Part shown: positions 16,388 to 26,478 of the stretch, in pieces
Numbering within the stretch: the first letter of the stretch is position 1
Layout: each line of letters starts with the position of its first letter
NCBI RefSeq assembly: GCF_946480385.1
Contig: NZ_CAMLJP010000022.1
Coordinates: 1 to 64,000, forward strand
From: an uncultured Azospirillum sp.
GTDB taxonomy: Bacteria > Pseudomonadota > Alphaproteobacteria > Azospirillales > Azospirillaceae
Direction: 5' to 3'
Length of the DNA: 64,000 nt
Notes under the pieces: generated by a model
Database searches by the model: none
What the model was told of the DNA's origin: nothing
What the model saw: the letters and a program-made list of their open reading frames with translations, nothing else
Program-made: the position numbers and the translations under genes

Positions 16388-18952
16388 ATGACCGCGATCA
16401 CGCTTGCAGCCCCGCTGGCCGGATGGGCCATGCCGCTGACCGAAGTGCCCGACCCCGCCTTCGCCCAGGGGCTGGTCGGAACCGGCATGGCCATCGACCC
16501 GACGGTGAACGAGCTGCGCAGCCCCTGCGACGGCACCGTGCTGTCGATCCACCGCGCGCGCCACGCCTGCACCGTCCGCACCGCCAGCGGGGCGGAGGTT
16601 CTGCTGCATCTGGGCGTCGACACCGTCGGCCTGAACGGCGAGGGCTTCACCGCCCATGTGCAGGACGGACAGGCCGTGAAGACCGGCGACCGCCTCATCA
16701 GCTTCGACATGGATCTGGTGGGAAGCCGGGCGCAGAGCCTGGTCAGCATGATGGTCGTGGTCAATGACGGCTACACCGTCGATGGCCAGTCGGTGAACCG
16801 CGAGATCGCCGCCGGCGACGCGGCGATGACCGTCCATGGCGGCAGCGGCGCCGATTCGGCCCCCACCGCTTCCACGGCCGCCCCCGCCGACTCGGGCGAG
16901 ACGGCGGAGCGCACCGTGCCCCTGCGCATCGCCCACGGCCTGCATGCCCGCCCCGCCGCGGCCCTGGTCGCCGCCGCCAAGGCACATCCCGGCACCGTCA
17001 CAATCCTCTGCCGCGACCGCAGCGCCAACGCCAAGAGCGTCGTCGCCCTGATGGGGCTCGGCACCGTGCTGGGCGACCGGTTGAGCATCCGCGCGACCGG
17101 CCCCGGTGCGCAAGGCGTGGTGGAGAGCATCGCCGGCCTGATCGAAAGCGGCCTTGGCGACGCGATCGTCGAAGGCACCGCGACTCCGGCCGCAGCGCCT
17201 CCCGCCGCCACCCCGGCCCAGCCGGCCGTCGAGGAAGACGTCGGCCCACCCTTCGCTCCCGGCGAGGAGGCGCTGCTGAAGGGCACCATCGCTGTGCCAG
17301 GTCAGGCGGTCGGCACCGCCGTCCGACGTTTCCGCCGCAGCGTGCGCGTGGTCGAACAGGGCGCCGGCCCCGATGCCGAGGAACCGCGGCTGCGACAGGC
17401 GCTCGACCGCGTGGTCGCCGGCCTGACCGAGTCGGCACAGCGCATGCCGGACCATGCCGCCATCTTCCAGGCCCACCGCGAGCTTCTGGACGACCCCGAA
17501 CTGCTGGACGCCGCCCTCGCCGACATCCGTGCCGGCAAGAGTGCGGAATGGGCATGGCAGCGGACGGCGCGGATGCAGGCCGACGCGCTGGCCGGTCTTG
17601 CCGATCCCCGCATGGCCGAACGCGCCGCAGACCTGCGCGATCTGGAACAGCAGGTTCTGACCGCCCTGTCCGGCAAGGAGCCGTCGGTCGGTCTGGCGGA
17701 CCTGCCGACCGGCAGCATCGTGCTGGCCGACGAGATCCTTCCCTCCGACCTCGCCGGGGTTCCGGCCGGGCGGCTGGCCGGCATCGGCATGGCGCATGGC
17801 GGCCCGACCTCCCACGCCGTCATTCTCGCGGCGGCGCTCGGCGTGCCGACCGTGGTGGCGCTGGGCCGGCAGGCGGAGCGGGTGCCGGACGGCGCCCCGG
17901 TGGTGCTCGACGGCAACCGCGGCGAACTGCTGGTCTTCCCGCCGGAGGACATGCTGGCGACCACCCGCACCGCCGTAGCCGCCCGTGCCGCCCGGCGCGA
18001 GGAGAACCGCCGCACCTCCCGCGAGGAGTGCCGCATGGCCGACGGCACGCGGATCGAGGTGTTCGCCAATCTCGGCCGGGTCAGCGACGCCCCCGGCGCC
18101 GTGGTGGAGGGGGCGGAAGGCTGCGGCCTGCTGCGCACCGAATTCCTGTTCCTGGAACGCCAGTCCGCCCCGACGGAGGATGAGCAATACCAGCAGTACC
18201 AGCAGATCGCCGACGCGCTGGAAGGCCGGCCGCTGGTGATCCGCACGCTGGACGTCGGCGGCGACAAGCCGCTGTCCTACCTGCCGCTTCCCAAGGAGGA
18301 GAACCCGGTATTGGGCCTGCGCGGCGTCCGCGTCGGCCTGCGCGAGCCTGAGCTTCTGCGCGCGCAGATCCGCGCCATCCTGCGGGTCAAGCCGGCCGGC
18401 ATCTGCCGCATCATGGTGCCGATGATCGCCTCGCCGTCCGAACTCCAGGCGGTGCGGGCGATGGTGGACGAGGAGCGGACCAAACTCGGCCGCGCCGAAC
18501 CGATCGAGCTGGGCGCGATGATCGAGGTGCCGGCCGCCGCCCTGATCGCCGACCGCATCGGCGCTGTGGCAGAATTCCTGTCGATCGGCACCAACGACCT
18601 GACCCAGTATGTGCTGGCGATGGACCGCGGCAATCCGCATGTGGCGGCCCAGCTCGACGCGCTGCATCCGGGCGTGCTGCGGCTGATCCGCCTTGCGGTG
18701 ATGGGAGCGAAGACGCACGACCGGGTGGTGGCGGTGTGCGGCGGCTCGGCCTCCGACCCGATGGCGGCACCATTGCTGATCGGGCTTGGCGTCACCGAAC
18801 TGTCGGCCACCCCGGCGGTGATCGCCGACCTGAAGGCCTTCATCCGTACCCTGCGCATGGAGGATTGCCGCCGCGTCGCCGAAGCGGCGCTGGGCACCGA
18901 CAGCGCCGATGAGGTCCGCCGTCTGGTCGCGGAGGCGTGGCCGGGGCTTTGA
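16388..18952 (+). CDS. Fused PTS phosphotransferase EIIA(Glc)-HPr-EI
   Basis: An 854-residue cytoplasmic fusion that carries the whole soluble phosphorelay from phosphoenolpyruvate to IIB. Residues 1-150: IIA of the glucose/GlcNAc type with His59 and the phospho-acceptor His74 in LLHLGVDTVG. Residues 175-262: HPr with His186 in GLHARPAA. Residues 295-854: enzyme I with phospho-His476 in GGPTSHAVIL, LLRTEFLFLER, and Cys in VVAVCGGSASDP. Ala/Pro linkers separate the domains. There is no Ser46-kinase site of the Firmicute type. AGAGGA lies about 10 bases before the ATG at 16388. It is divergent from the IIC-IIB-IIB gene and probably serves both permeases in the cluster. Confidence 0.95.
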   Translation: MTAITLAAPLAGWAMPLTEVPDPAFAQGLVGTGMAIDPTVNELRSPCDGTVLSIHRARHACTVRTASGAEVLLHLGVDTVGLNGEGFTAHVQDGQAVKTGDRLISFDMDLVGSRAQSLVSMMVVVNDGYTVDGQSVNREIAAGDAAMTVHGGSGADSAPTASTAAPADSGETAERTVPLRIAHGLHARPAAALVAAAKAHPGTVTILCRDRSANAKSVVALMGLGTVLGDRLSIRATGPGAQGVVESIAGLIESGLGDAIVEGTATPAAAPPAATPAQPAVEEDVGPPFAPGEEALLKGTIAVPGQAVGTAVRRFRRSVRVVEQGAGPDAEEPRLRQALDRVVAGLTESAQRMPDHAAIFQAHRELLDDPELLDAALADIRAGKSAEWAWQRTARMQADALAGLADPRMAERAADLRDLEQQVLTALSGKEPSVGLADLPTGSIVLADEILPSDLAGVPAGRLAGIGMAHGGPTSHAVILAAALGVPTVVALGRQAERVPDGAPVVLDGNRGELLVFPPEDMLATTRTAVAARAARREENRRTSREECRMADGTRIEVFANLGRVSDAPGAVVEGAEGCGLLRTEFLFLERQSAPTEDEQYQQYQQIADALEGRPLVIRTLDVGGDKPLSYLPLPKEENPVLGLRGVRVGLREPELLRAQIRAILRVKPAGICRIMVPMIASPSELQAVRAMVDEERTKLGRAEPIELGAMIEVPAAALIADRIGAVAEFLSIGTNDLTQYVLAMDRGNPHVAAQLDALHPGVLRLIRLAVMGAKTHDRVVAVCGGSASDPMAAPLLIGLGVTELSATPAVIADLKAFIRTLRMEDCRRVAEAALGTDSADEVRRLVAEAWPGL

Positions 18953-18979
18953 GTGCCTGTGAATTGATGACTGACGGGA

Positions 18980-19016
18980 GATCGCCCTGCCCCTCCCATT
19001 GAGGGGCAGGGCGATC
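18980..19016. terminator. Strong hairpin after EIIA-HPr-EI
   Basis: A perfect 16-bp stem, GATCGCCCTGCCCCTC paired with its complement at 19001-19016, closes a CCATT loop. No T-run follows. It lies 28 bp after the EIIA-HPr-EI stop and before the convergent oxidoreductase stop, so bidirectional termination is likely. Confidence 0.7.
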
Positions 19017-19065
19017 GCATACGAGTAAAGAGGCCTCTGAGGACGGAATCGGCCGATCCTTTCGG

Positions 19066-20247
19066 CTAAACCTCATTGCCCGCCAAGGATACCCACGCCG
19101 CATTGCGACGGCTGGACTCAACCGCGCCATGGATGAAGCGCACGCCGCGCAGGCCGTCCTCCACCGTCGGCAATGGCACGTCGGCCGGGGCCGGGCGGCC
19201 GTCCAGCCGGGCGGCGATGCGGTCGGCGGCGTCACGGTAGATCTGGGCGAAGCCTTCCAGATAGCCTTCGGGATGGCCGGCCGGGGTGCGGGCGATGGAG
19301 GTGGCCGCCGGCAGGCTGCCGGCACCGGCGCGCAGCAGGGTGCGGGTCGGGTCGCCCAGCGGCGTGAAGCGCAGCTCGTTGGGCTGTTCCTGCTGCCATT
19401 CCAGGCCGCCGGCCTCACCGAAGACGCGCAGGCGCAGGCCGTTGGTGGTGCCGGGGCAGACCTGACTGGCCCACAGCATACCGCGGGCGCCACCGTCGAA
19501 TCGCATCATGATGTGGGCATTGTCGTCCAGCCGCCGGCCGGGCACGAAGGCGGTCAGGTCGGCGGCAAGATCGGTGCAGGTGAGGCCGGTGACGAACTCG
19601 GCGAGATGGAAGGCGTGGGTGCCGATGTCGCCGATGCAGCCGGCGATGCCGCTCCGCGCCGGGTCGGTGCGCCAGGAGGCCTGCTTCTGGCCGCTGGCCT
19701 CCAAATCGGTCGCCAGCCAGTCCTGGGCATATTCGGCCTGAACCACGCGGATTTTTCCGAGCATGCCGGACGCCACCATGGCGCGCGCCTGCCGGATCAT
19801 CGGATAGCCGCTGTAATTGTGGGTCAGCACGAAGACGAGATCGCGTTGACGCACCAATGCCGCCAGTTCCTCCGCCTCCGCCACCGTATGGACCAGCGGC
19901 TTGTCGCAGATGACGTGGATGCCGGCATCAAGGAAGGCTTTGGCGGCGGGGTAATGCAGGTGGTTCGGCGTGACGATGGCGACGGCGTCTATGCCGTCGG
20001 GGCGCGCCGCCTCCGCTTTCGCCATGGCGTGGAAGTCGTCGTAGCAGCGGTCGGGGGCGAGGAACAGCTCCGCCCCGCTGGCGCGCGCCCGCTCAGGGTC
20101 GGAGGACAGCGCGCCGGCGACCAGTTCATAGCGGTCGTCGATGCGTGCAGCAATGCGGTGGACGGCGCCGATGAAGGCGCCCTGGCCGCCGCCGACCATG
20201 CCCAGCCGCAAGCGTCTCGGCGACGCGGGTGCTTGATCCGCGCTCAT
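19066..20247 (-). CDS. Gfo/Idh/MocA family oxidoreductase
   Basis: A 393-residue NAD(P)-dependent sugar dehydrogenase. The Rossmann motif near the N-terminus is [15 protein letters not shown]; the family Lys is in [15 protein letters not shown] and the substrate-site motif is [13 protein letters not shown]. Its ATG at 20247 overlaps the stop of the isomerase gene in an ATGA. An isomerase/epimerase plus Gfo/Idh dehydrogenase beside a ribose-type importer recalls YcjR/YcjS-like 3-keto-glycoside pathways or inositol metabolism; the exact sugar is not readable. It is the last gene of the operon. Confidence 0.88.
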   Translation of the reverse strand: MSADQAPASPRRLRLGMVGGGQGAFIGAVHRIAARIDDRYELVAGALSSDPERARASGAELFLAPDRCYDDFHAMAKAEAARPDGIDAVAIVTPNHLHYPAAKAFLDAGIHVICDKPLVHTVAEAEELAALVRQRDLVFVLTHNYSGYPMIRQARAMVASGMLGKIRVVQAEYAQDWLATDLEASGQKQASWRTDPARSGIAGCIGDIGTHAFHLAEFVTGLTCTDLAADLTAFVPGRRLDDNAHIMMRFDGGARGMLWASQVCPGTTNGLRLRVFGEAGGLEWQQEQPNELRFTPLGDPTRTLLRAGAGSLPAATSIARTPAGHPEGYLEGFAQIYRDAADRIAARLDGRPAPADVPLPTVEDGLRGVRFIHGAVESSRRNAAWVSLAGNEV

Positions 20248-21311
20248 GCTGCCCCTTTCCCCAGACCGAGAATCCGGCGGTTGGCCGCCTCGTCGGTGCC
20301 GGCATCGGCGAAATCGTCGAAGGCGCGGTCGGTGACGCGGATGATGTGGTCCTGGATGAAGCGGGCGCCTTCGGCGGCTCCCTGCTCCGGATGCTTGATG
20401 CAGCATTCCCATTCCAGAACCGCCCAGCCGTCGAAGCCGTACTGGGTCAGCTTGGAGAAGATGCCGCGGAAATCGACCTGCCCGTCGCCCAGCGAGCGGA
20501 AGCGCCCGGCCCGGTCCTTCCACGGCGCATAGCCGGAATAGACGCCCTGCCAGGGGGTCGGGTTGAACTCCGCATCCTTGACGTGGAACATGCGGATGCG
20601 GTCGTGGAAGACGTCGATGTAGCCGAGATAGTCCAGCTGCTGCAGGACGAAGTGGCTGGGATCGAACAGGATGTTGCAGCGCTCATGCCCGCCGACCCGG
20701 TCGAGGAACATCTGGAAGGTGGTGCCGTCGAACAAGTCTTCGCCGGGATGGATCTCGTAGCAGAGATCGCAGCCGGCCTCGTCGAAGGCGTCGAGGATCG
20801 GACGCCAGCGCTTCGCCAGCTCGTCGAAGGCGGTCTCGATCAGTCCCGGCGGGCGCTGCGGCCAGGGGTAGAGATAGGGCCAGGCCAGCGCGCCGGAGAA
20901 GGTGGCATGCGCGGTCAGGCCGAGGTTGGCGGATGCCTTGGCGGCGAGGTGCAGCTGCTCCACCGCCCAGGCTTGGCGCGCGTCGGGGCGGCCGTGGACC
21001 TCCGCCGGGGCGAAGCCGTCGTAAAGCGCGTCGTAGGCGGGGTGGACGGCGACCAGCTGGCCCTGCAGGTGGGTGGACAGCTCGGTCAGTTCGACGCCGG
21101 CATCGGCCAGCGTGCCCTTGACCTCGTCGCAGTAGGCCTTGCTGGTCGCGGCCTTTTGAAGGTCGAACAGGCGGCGGTCCCAGCTGGGGATCTGCACGCC
21201 CTTGAAGCCGAGGCCGGCAGTCCAGCGGGCGATGGCGTCCAGCGAATTGAAGGGGGCTGCGTCGCCGGCGAACTGGGCGAGGAAGATCGCGGGGCCTTTG
21301 ATGGTCTTCAT
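20244..21311 (-). CDS. Sugar phosphate isomerase/epimerase, xylose-isomerase-like TIM barrel
   Basis: A 355-residue TIM-barrel protein of the AP-endonuclease-2/xylose-isomerase-like superfamily that isomerises or epimerises a sugar or keto-sugar. Probable metal ligands are Glu in CYEIHPGED, Asp in LFDPSHF, His in MFHVKDAEF and Glu in VLEWEC. The length is somewhat above the 270-300 residues usual for IolE/YcjR relatives. It overlaps the dehydrogenase gene by four bases, implying coupled expression and consecutive steps. A GC-rich repeat separates it from the binding-protein gene. Confidence 0.85.
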   Translation of the reverse strand: MKTIKGPAIFLAQFAGDAAPFNSLDAIARWTAGLGFKGVQIPSWDRRLFDLQKAATSKAYCDEVKGTLADAGVELTELSTHLQGQLVAVHPAYDALYDGFAPAEVHGRPDARQAWAVEQLHLAAKASANLGLTAHATFSGALAWPYLYPWPQRPPGLIETAFDELAKRWRPILDAFDEAGCDLCYEIHPGEDLFDGTTFQMFLDRVGGHERCNILFDPSHFVLQQLDYLGYIDVFHDRIRMFHVKDAEFNPTPWQGVYSGYAPWKDRAGRFRSLGDGQVDFRGIFSKLTQYGFDGWAVLEWECCIKHPEQGAAEGARFIQDHIIRVTDRAFDDFADAGTDEAANRRILGLGKGAA

Positions 21312-21351
21312 GGGTTTGGCTCCCTGATGGGGGGAGGTGTCGGCTGGCGAA

Positions 21352-21479
21352 TGCCCCCTCCCCGACCCTCCCCCGCCCTCGGTCGGCCGAAGGCCGATCC
21401 GATCGCGGGAGAGGGTGCCTTATGCGAAGCGGCGGCAGTCCCCTCTCCCTCGAAGAGGGGGAGGGTTAGGGAGGGGGCA
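21352..21479. repeat. Intergenic GC-rich palindromic repeat, copy 3
   Basis: TGCCCCCTCCC (21352-21362) and GGGAGGGGGCA (21469-21479) are perfect 11-bp outer arms. Between them are a second set, CCCTCCCCCG...CGGGAGAGGG, and CCCCTCTCCCTC-GAA-GAGGGGGAGGG. It fills the 182-bp gap between the binding-protein and isomerase genes and may attenuate transcription so that the binding protein is made in excess. Confidence 0.7.
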
Positions 21480-21493
21480 ATCGGCGTTAATGC

Positions 21494-22477
21494 TCAGTAC
21501 GGCGAATCCGGGAAGTAGAAGTCCTTCGCATTCTCCTTGGTGATGAGCGCCGATGGGATGATGTAGGTGGCCGGCAGCTTGTCGCCCTTCAGGCGGGCTT
21601 CGGCGGTCATCTTGATGGCGTCGTAGATGAACTTCGGCGAATAGGACACGTCGGCGTGGATCAGCGGGTTGGAGCCGTCCATGATGGTCTTCACCATCGT
21701 CTTGGACCCGGCGCCGCCGAACACCTCCTTGATGTCGGCGCGCTTGGCCTGCTCGATGGCCTTCAGCACGCCGAAGGCCATGTCGTCGTCGGCGGCCCAG
21801 ATGACGTCGATGTCCTTGAAGCGGGTCAGGAAGTCCTGCGTCACCTTGAAGGCGTCGTCACGGTTCCAGTTGGCGTATTTGGCGTCGAGGATCTTGATGT
21901 CGGGATGGTTCTTCATCACGCCGGTGAAGGCCTCCCACCGCTCGTTGTCGAGCGTGGTCGGGATGCCGCGCAGGGCCACGATGTTGGCCTTGCCGTTGTA
22001 TTTCTTGGCGATGTATTCGGCCGGGATGCGGCCGAAGGCGGTGTTGTCGCCGGCGATGTAGGCGTCCTGCGCGCTGGTGTCGGTCAGGCCGCGGTCGACG
22101 ACGGTGACATAGACGCCCTTCTTCTTGGCCTGCATCACCGGCTGGGTCAGAGCGGCGGATTCGAAGGGGAAGATGACCAGCGAGTCGATCCCGGTCACCG
22201 TCACCAGATCCTGAAGCTGGTTCGCCTGTTCCGGCGCGCCGCTGGCGGTCTTGACGGTGATCTTCAGGTTGGGATGGGCCTTCTCCAGCTCCGCCTTCGC
22301 CTGGTTGGCCCACCAGACGATGCCGCCGGTGAAGCCGTGGGTAGCGGCGGGGATGCTGACGCCCAGCTTGACGGTGTCGGCCGCCAGGGCGAAGCCGCCG
22401 CCGAGGGCCACCGTCGCCGCCATGGCAAGACCGGCGCCCAGCACAACACGTCGAGTGTAACGCGCAACTTCCGACAT
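21494..22477 (-). CDS. Sugar ABC transporter substrate-binding protein, RbsB-like
   Basis: A 327-residue periplasmic binding protein of the ribose/galactose type (peripla_BP_4). A signal peptide covers about residues 1-33 (RRVVLGAG, hydrophobic core, ALAAD). The mature protein has the two-lobed family pattern, including GIDSLVIFPFESAALTQPV, GDNTAFGR and IWAADDDMAFGVLKAIEQA. AAGGAGG is ideally placed before the ATG at 22477. It is the third gene of the ATPase-permease-binding protein set. The ligand is unknown; the adjacent epimerase and dehydrogenase suggest a sugar, glycoside or cyclitol. Confidence 0.92.
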   Translation of the reverse strand: MSEVARYTRRVVLGAGLAMAATVALGGGFALAADTVKLGVSIPAATHGFTGGIVWWANQAKAELEKAHPNLKITVKTASGAPEQANQLQDLVTVTGIDSLVIFPFESAALTQPVMQAKKKGVYVTVVDRGLTDTSAQDAYIAGDNTAFGRIPAEYIAKKYNGKANIVALRGIPTTLDNERWEAFTGVMKNHPDIKILDAKYANWNRDDAFKVTQDFLTRFKDIDVIWAADDDMAFGVLKAIEQAKRADIKEVFGGAGSKTMVKTIMDGSNPLIHADVSYSPKFIYDAIKMTAEARLKGDKLPATYIIPSALITKENAKDFYFPDSPY

Positions 22478-22503
22478 GACGTTTCTCCTCCTTATCGCTT
22501 TTT

Positions 22504-23544
22504 TCAGGGGCGCCGGCGCTGCAGGAAGGCGACGGCGATGATGACGCAGCCCTGGACCGCCGCGTTCAGATAGACGCTGATGATGCTGGTCAGGTTCAGG
22601 ATGTTGCTGATGACCGACAGCAGGACCGCGCCGATCACCGTCCCGGCGATCCGGCCCTCTCCCCCCTTGAAGGAGGTGCCGCCGACGATCACCGCGGCGA
22701 TGGCCTCCAGCTCCCACAACAGTCCGGTGGTGGGGGAGGCGGACCCCAGGCGCGGCACATACAGCACGGTGGCGATGCCGACGCAGACGCCGAGAAGACC
22801 GTAGGTCAGCAGCTTCACCCGATCGACATCCACCGCGGCGAAGCGCGCCACCTGCTCGTTGGAGCCGATCGCCTGGACATAGCGGCCGAAGGCGGTGCGG
22901 TTCAGCAGGACGGCCCCGGCGACCGAAACCACCAGAAAGACCCACACCGGCACCGGAATGCCCAGCAGACTGCCGTAATAGACCGGGCCGTAGGCGTCGG
23001 ACAGGGTGTTGTCAAGCGTGATGGCGCCGCCGTCGGCGAGCCAGGTCAGCACGGCGCGGAAGATGCCGAGCGTGCCCAGCGTGACGATGAAGGGCTCGAT
23101 CCGGCCTCGCGTGATCAGATAGCCGTGCGCCAGCCCGAAGCCGCCGCCGAGCAGCAGCGCGAACAGGACGCCGAGCGCCACCACCGCGACCGGCGAGCCG
23201 ACCGACGCGGCGACCGCGTTCATCACCAGGATCATGCTGCCGGCGATCAGCGCCGCCATGGACCCGACCGACAGGTCGATGCCGCCGGAGATGATGACGA
23301 AGCACATGCCGATGGAGATGATCCCGATGAAGGCCGTGCGGGTCAGCACGTTCATCAGGTTGCCCCAGGTCGCGAAATCGGGGTTCAGCGCCGTGCCGAT
23401 CACCAGCAGCAGCACCAGCCCGACGACCGGGCCGAAGCGGTGCGGGTCGAAACGGCGGTTCGTCTTGCGGGGCGACACGGCGCCGGCCTCAGTGATGGGC
23501 GTGGGTGCCGACGTTGGTCCCGCTGGCATCTGTCCCGATGGCAT
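22504..23544 (-). CDS. Sugar ABC transporter permease, RbsC-like
   Basis: A 346-residue inner-membrane permease with about nine to ten helices. Family motifs: [34 protein letters not shown] and [20 protein letters not shown] are split by helices and shown here only in part: GGIDLSVGS and [11 protein letters not shown]. The start is uncertain: ATG at 23544 or TTG at 23550, with AGGAG 10 or 4 bases upstream respectively. Either start lies inside the ATPase gene, giving an overlap of about 56-62 bp and strong coupling of the two subunits. Confidence 0.9.
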   Translation of the reverse strand: MPSGQMPAGPTSAPTPITEAGAVSPRKTNRRFDPHRFGPVVGLVLLLVIGTALNPDFATWGNLMNVLTRTAFIGIISIGMCFVIISGGIDLSVGSMAALIAGSMILVMNAVAASVGSPVAVVALGVLFALLLGGGFGLAHGYLITRGRIEPFIVTLGTLGIFRAVLTWLADGGAITLDNTLSDAYGPVYYGSLLGIPVPVWVFLVVSVAGAVLLNRTAFGRYVQAIGSNEQVARFAAVDVDRVKLLTYGLLGVCVGIATVLYVPRLGSASPTTGLLWELEAIAAVIVGGTSFKGGEGRIAGTVIGAVLLSVISNILNLTSIISVYLNAAVQGCVIIAVAFLQRRRP

Positions 23545-25006
23545 GGGCAATCAACTCCTCTTCGCTGAGCCGGTCGGCGGGCACGGTCGCGGTCACCCGG
23601 CGCCCGCGCATCACGATCACCCGGTGGCAGAGCCCGATCAGTTCGATCAGTTCCGATGAAATGACGATCACGCCGCGCCCTTCGGCGGCCAGCCGCGCGA
23701 TCAGGAAATAGATGTCCCGCTTGGCGCCGACATCGACGCCGCGCGTCGGCTCGTCCAGCACGAAGACGCGGGGGTCCGGCTCCAGGAACTTGGCAATGGC
23801 CAGCTTCTGCTGGTTGCCGCCGGACAGCGACGACGCGGCCCCCTGCGGGTCGCCACGGATGCCGAAACCGGCGACGGCATGCTCCAGCGCCCGGTCCTCC
23901 GACGACGGCGACAGCAGCGGGTGGGCGTGGTGGCGCAGCGTCATCAGGGTCAGGTTGTCGCGCAGGCTCATGCCGACATGCAGGCCCTTGCCCTTGCGGT
24001 CCTCGCTGAGATAGGTCAGGCCGTTGCGCATCGCCTCGCGGGGGGTTCGCAAGCGGACCGGGCGGCCGTCGATCTCGACGGTTCCGGCGCTGCGCGGGCG
24101 CAGGCCCAGGATGCCCTCGAACAGTTCGGTGCGGCCGGCGCCGACCAGACCGGCGAAGCCCAGGATCTCGCCGGGATGGAGGTCGAAGCTGACATCCTCC
24201 GCCCAGCCGGGCACGGTCAGGCCACGCACCGCCATCAAAGGCTTGCCGAGGGCCGGGATGTGCTTTTCCGGGAACATGTCGGTCAGCTCGCGCCCAACCA
24301 TCAGCGTCGCCATGCGCTGGCGCGGCGTTTCGGCCGTGGGCGCGCGGGCGACGAAGCGGCCGTCGCGCATCACGATGACCTCGTCGGTGATGCGCTCCAC
24401 CTCGTCCAGCTTGTGGGAGATGTAGACGATGGTGACGCCGTCCCGGCGCAGTCGGTCGATCAGCCCGAACAGCCGGTCGCATTCCGACGGGGTCAGGCTT
24501 GCCGTCGGCTCGTCCATGATGAGCAGGCGGGCGTTCCGCAACTGCGCCTTGGCGATCTCCACCAGCTGCTTTTCGGCGACGATCAGGTCACGGACCTTGG
24601 TGTCGGGATCGCGGTCGAAGCCGACCTGCCGCAGGGCCTCGGCCGCCTGCGCGCGCATCGCGCGGTCGTCGAGCAGCCAGCCGCGCTTGATCTCGTGGCC
24701 GAGGAACATGTTCTGGGCGACGGTAAGGTCGTCGGCGAGGCTGAGTTCCTGGTGGATCAGCACGATCCCGCGCTTTTCCGCGTCGCGGGAGCTTTTGAAC
24801 GTCACCGTTTCGCCGTCGATGCGCAGCGTGCCGGAGGTCGGCGCGTGGTAGCCGGCGAGGATCTTCATCAGCGTCGATTTGCCGGCGCCATTCTCGCCCA
24901 GCAGCCCATGCACCCGGCCCGGATGCAGGTCGAAGCCGACGCCGTGCAGGACGCGCACGGGTCCGAATTCCTTGGTGATGCCGTCGAAGGCGACATGCAG
25001 GCTCAT
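23489..25006 (-). CDS. Sugar ABC transporter ATP-binding protein, RbsA-like (two ATPase domains)
   Basis: A 505-residue duplicated ATPase. Domain 1 has Walker [10 protein letters not shown] (about 38-46) and Walker [12 protein letters not shown]; its signature is the weak [13 protein letters not shown] typical of RbsA. Domain 2 has the degenerate Walker [14 protein letters not shown] and the signature [13 protein letters not shown], with [16 protein letters not shown] His/Gly-rich tail ends the protein. It is the first gene of the leftward operon and diverges from the ROK regulator at 25258. Confidence 0.93.
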   Translation of the reverse strand: MSLHVAFDGITKEFGPVRVLHGVGFDLHPGRVHGLLGENGAGKSTLMKILAGYHAPTSGTLRIDGETVTFKSSRDAEKRGIVLIHQELSLADDLTVAQNMFLGHEIKRGWLLDDRAMRAQAAEALRQVGFDRDPDTKVRDLIVAEKQLVEIAKAQLRNARLLIMDEPTASLTPSECDRLFGLIDRLRRDGVTIVYISHKLDEVERITDEVIVMRDGRFVARAPTAETPRQRMATLMVGRELTDMFPEKHIPALGKPLMAVRGLTVPGWAEDVSFDLHPGEILGFAGLVGAGRTELFEGILGLRPRSAGTVEIDGRPVRLRTPREAMRNGLTYLSEDRKGKGLHVGMSLRDNLTLMTLRHHAHPLLSPSSEDRALEHAVAGFGIRGDPQGAASSLSGGNQQKLAIAKFLEPDPRVFVLDEPTRGVDVGAKRDIYFLIARLAAEGRGVIVISSELIELIGLCHRVIVMRGRRVTATVPADRLSEEELIAHAIGTDASGTNVGTHAHH

Positions 25007-25257
25007 CGCTCCGCACCCCCTGACGGCCTTGCCACCGGCCGCGTTGCGGCGGGGCGGATGCCGTCCATGACGTTTCTCCCACTGCGGAGCGTGTCGTCCC
25101 CATCGTCTTGAAAGATGAAAGGCGCCGCTTCGTCTGTTGAGCGGATGGTAAGCCCGCCGCTTTGGACAGACAACGGACGACTTCGAACATAATTTGGCAA
25201 AAGTGGGGTGGGTGTGGTAGGGAAGGAGGCAGGTACAGTTCGGAAAGGCATTCTTCG

Positions 25258-26460
25258 ATGGTTGACTGGCAACGTCTGTCGGACGGCGAGCGCGCCCTGC
25301 TGGAGCGGCTGTTCTGGGCCGGCGGGCTGTCGCGCGGCGAGCTGGCGGCGTCGGTCGACTTCTCCAAGAGCAAGGCCAACCTCGCCATTTCCAGCCTGAT
25401 CGGCCGCGAACTGATCGAGGAGGGCGGGGTCCAGCCGTCCTCGGGCGGGCGGCGGCCGGAGGTGCTGCGGCTGAGCCACCGGATGGGGGTGCTGGCCGGG
25501 ATCGACATCGGCGCCACCAGCATCGACGTGGCGCTGCTCGCCCCCGACATGACGGTGCTGGACCACCGGTCGGAACCGGCGGATGTGCGCGACGGGCCGG
25601 CGGCGGTGTTCGGACGGGTGCGGACGCTGCTGCGCGAGGCGCGGGAGCGGATGGGCATCGGGCCGGCGCGGGTGCTGGGGATCGGCGTCGGCGTGCCGGG
25701 GCCGGTCGCCTTCGGCAGCGGCATGCTGGTCAACCCGCCGCTGCTGCCGGGGTGGGAGACGTTTTCAATCAGGGAATGTCTGGCGGAGGAGTATGCCGCG
25801 CCGGTCTTCGTCGACAACGACGTGAACATCATGGCGCTGGGCACCCATTGGCGCCTGCGCGGCCAGCTTCAGAACTTCCTGGTCATCAAGATCGGCACCG
25901 GCATCGGCTGCGGCATCATCTGCCACGGCATGGTCTATCGCGGGCGGGACGGCTCGGCCGGAGACGTCGGGCATATCTGCGTCGATCCGCAGGGGCCGAT
26001 CTGCCATTGCGGCAATGCCGGCTGCGTCGAGGCGATGGCGGCCGGCCCGGCCATCGCCCGCATGGCGGAGGACGCGGCGCGCGCCGGGGAAAGTCCGCGG
26101 CTGATGGACCAGCTGGAGCGCAACGGCACGCTGACCACCATCGATCTCGGCAATGCCAGCCGGGCGGGCGATGCGGCGGCGAATGCCATCGTCCAGCAGG
26201 CCGGCGGCCATATCGGGCGGATGCTGGCGGCGGTGGTCAATTTCTTCAACCCGTCGCACATCTTCATCGGCGGCGGCGTTGCGCGGATCGGGCCGCTGCT
26301 GCTGGCCTCGATCCGGCAGAGCGTCTATCAGCGCTCCCTCGCCCTCTCCACCCGCCATCTCGACATCCAGTATGTGCCGGAGGTCGAGAGCGCCGGGGTG
26401 ATCGGGGCGGCGGTGATGGCGATCCAGGAAACCATGTTGGCCGGAGCGGGCCGTCCCTGA
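25258..26460 (+). CDS. ROK family transcriptional regulator (NagC/XylR type)
   Basis: A 400-residue regulator with an N-terminal winged helix (about 14-70, LSRGELAASVDFSKSKANL) and a ROK sugar-kinase-like domain. The domain keeps VFVDNDVNIMALG, IGTGIGCGI and the zinc motif with ICHCGNAGC. GAAAGG lies 9 bases before the ATG at 25258. It faces the ribose-type ABC operon and probably represses it, sensing the imported sugar. The 251-bp divergent gap (25007-25257) shows no clear palindrome. Confidence 0.9.
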   Translation: MVDWQRLSDGERALLERLFWAGGLSRGELAASVDFSKSKANLAISSLIGRELIEEGGVQPSSGGRRPEVLRLSHRMGVLAGIDIGATSIDVALLAPDMTVLDHRSEPADVRDGPAAVFGRVRTLLREARERMGIGPARVLGIGVGVPGPVAFGSGMLVNPPLLPGWETFSIRECLAEEYAAPVFVDNDVNIMALGTHWRLRGQLQNFLVIKIGTGIGCGIICHGMVYRGRDGSAGDVGHICVDPQGPICHCGNAGCVEAMAAGPAIARMAEDAARAGESPRLMDQLERNGTLTTIDLGNASRAGDAAANAIVQQAGGHIGRMLAAVVNFFNPSHIFIGGGVARIGPLLLASIRQSVYQRSLALSTRHLDIQYVPEVESAGVIGAAVMAIQETMLAGAGRP

Positions 26461-26478
26461 CCCGCTCCAGTGCGGGCG

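Noticed and set aside
16112..18718. Long open frame antisense to the EIIA-HPr-EI gene
   Set aside because: It is an antisense shadow produced by high GC content; the translation is low-complexity with no family motif, while the plus strand encodes a complete phosphotransferase.
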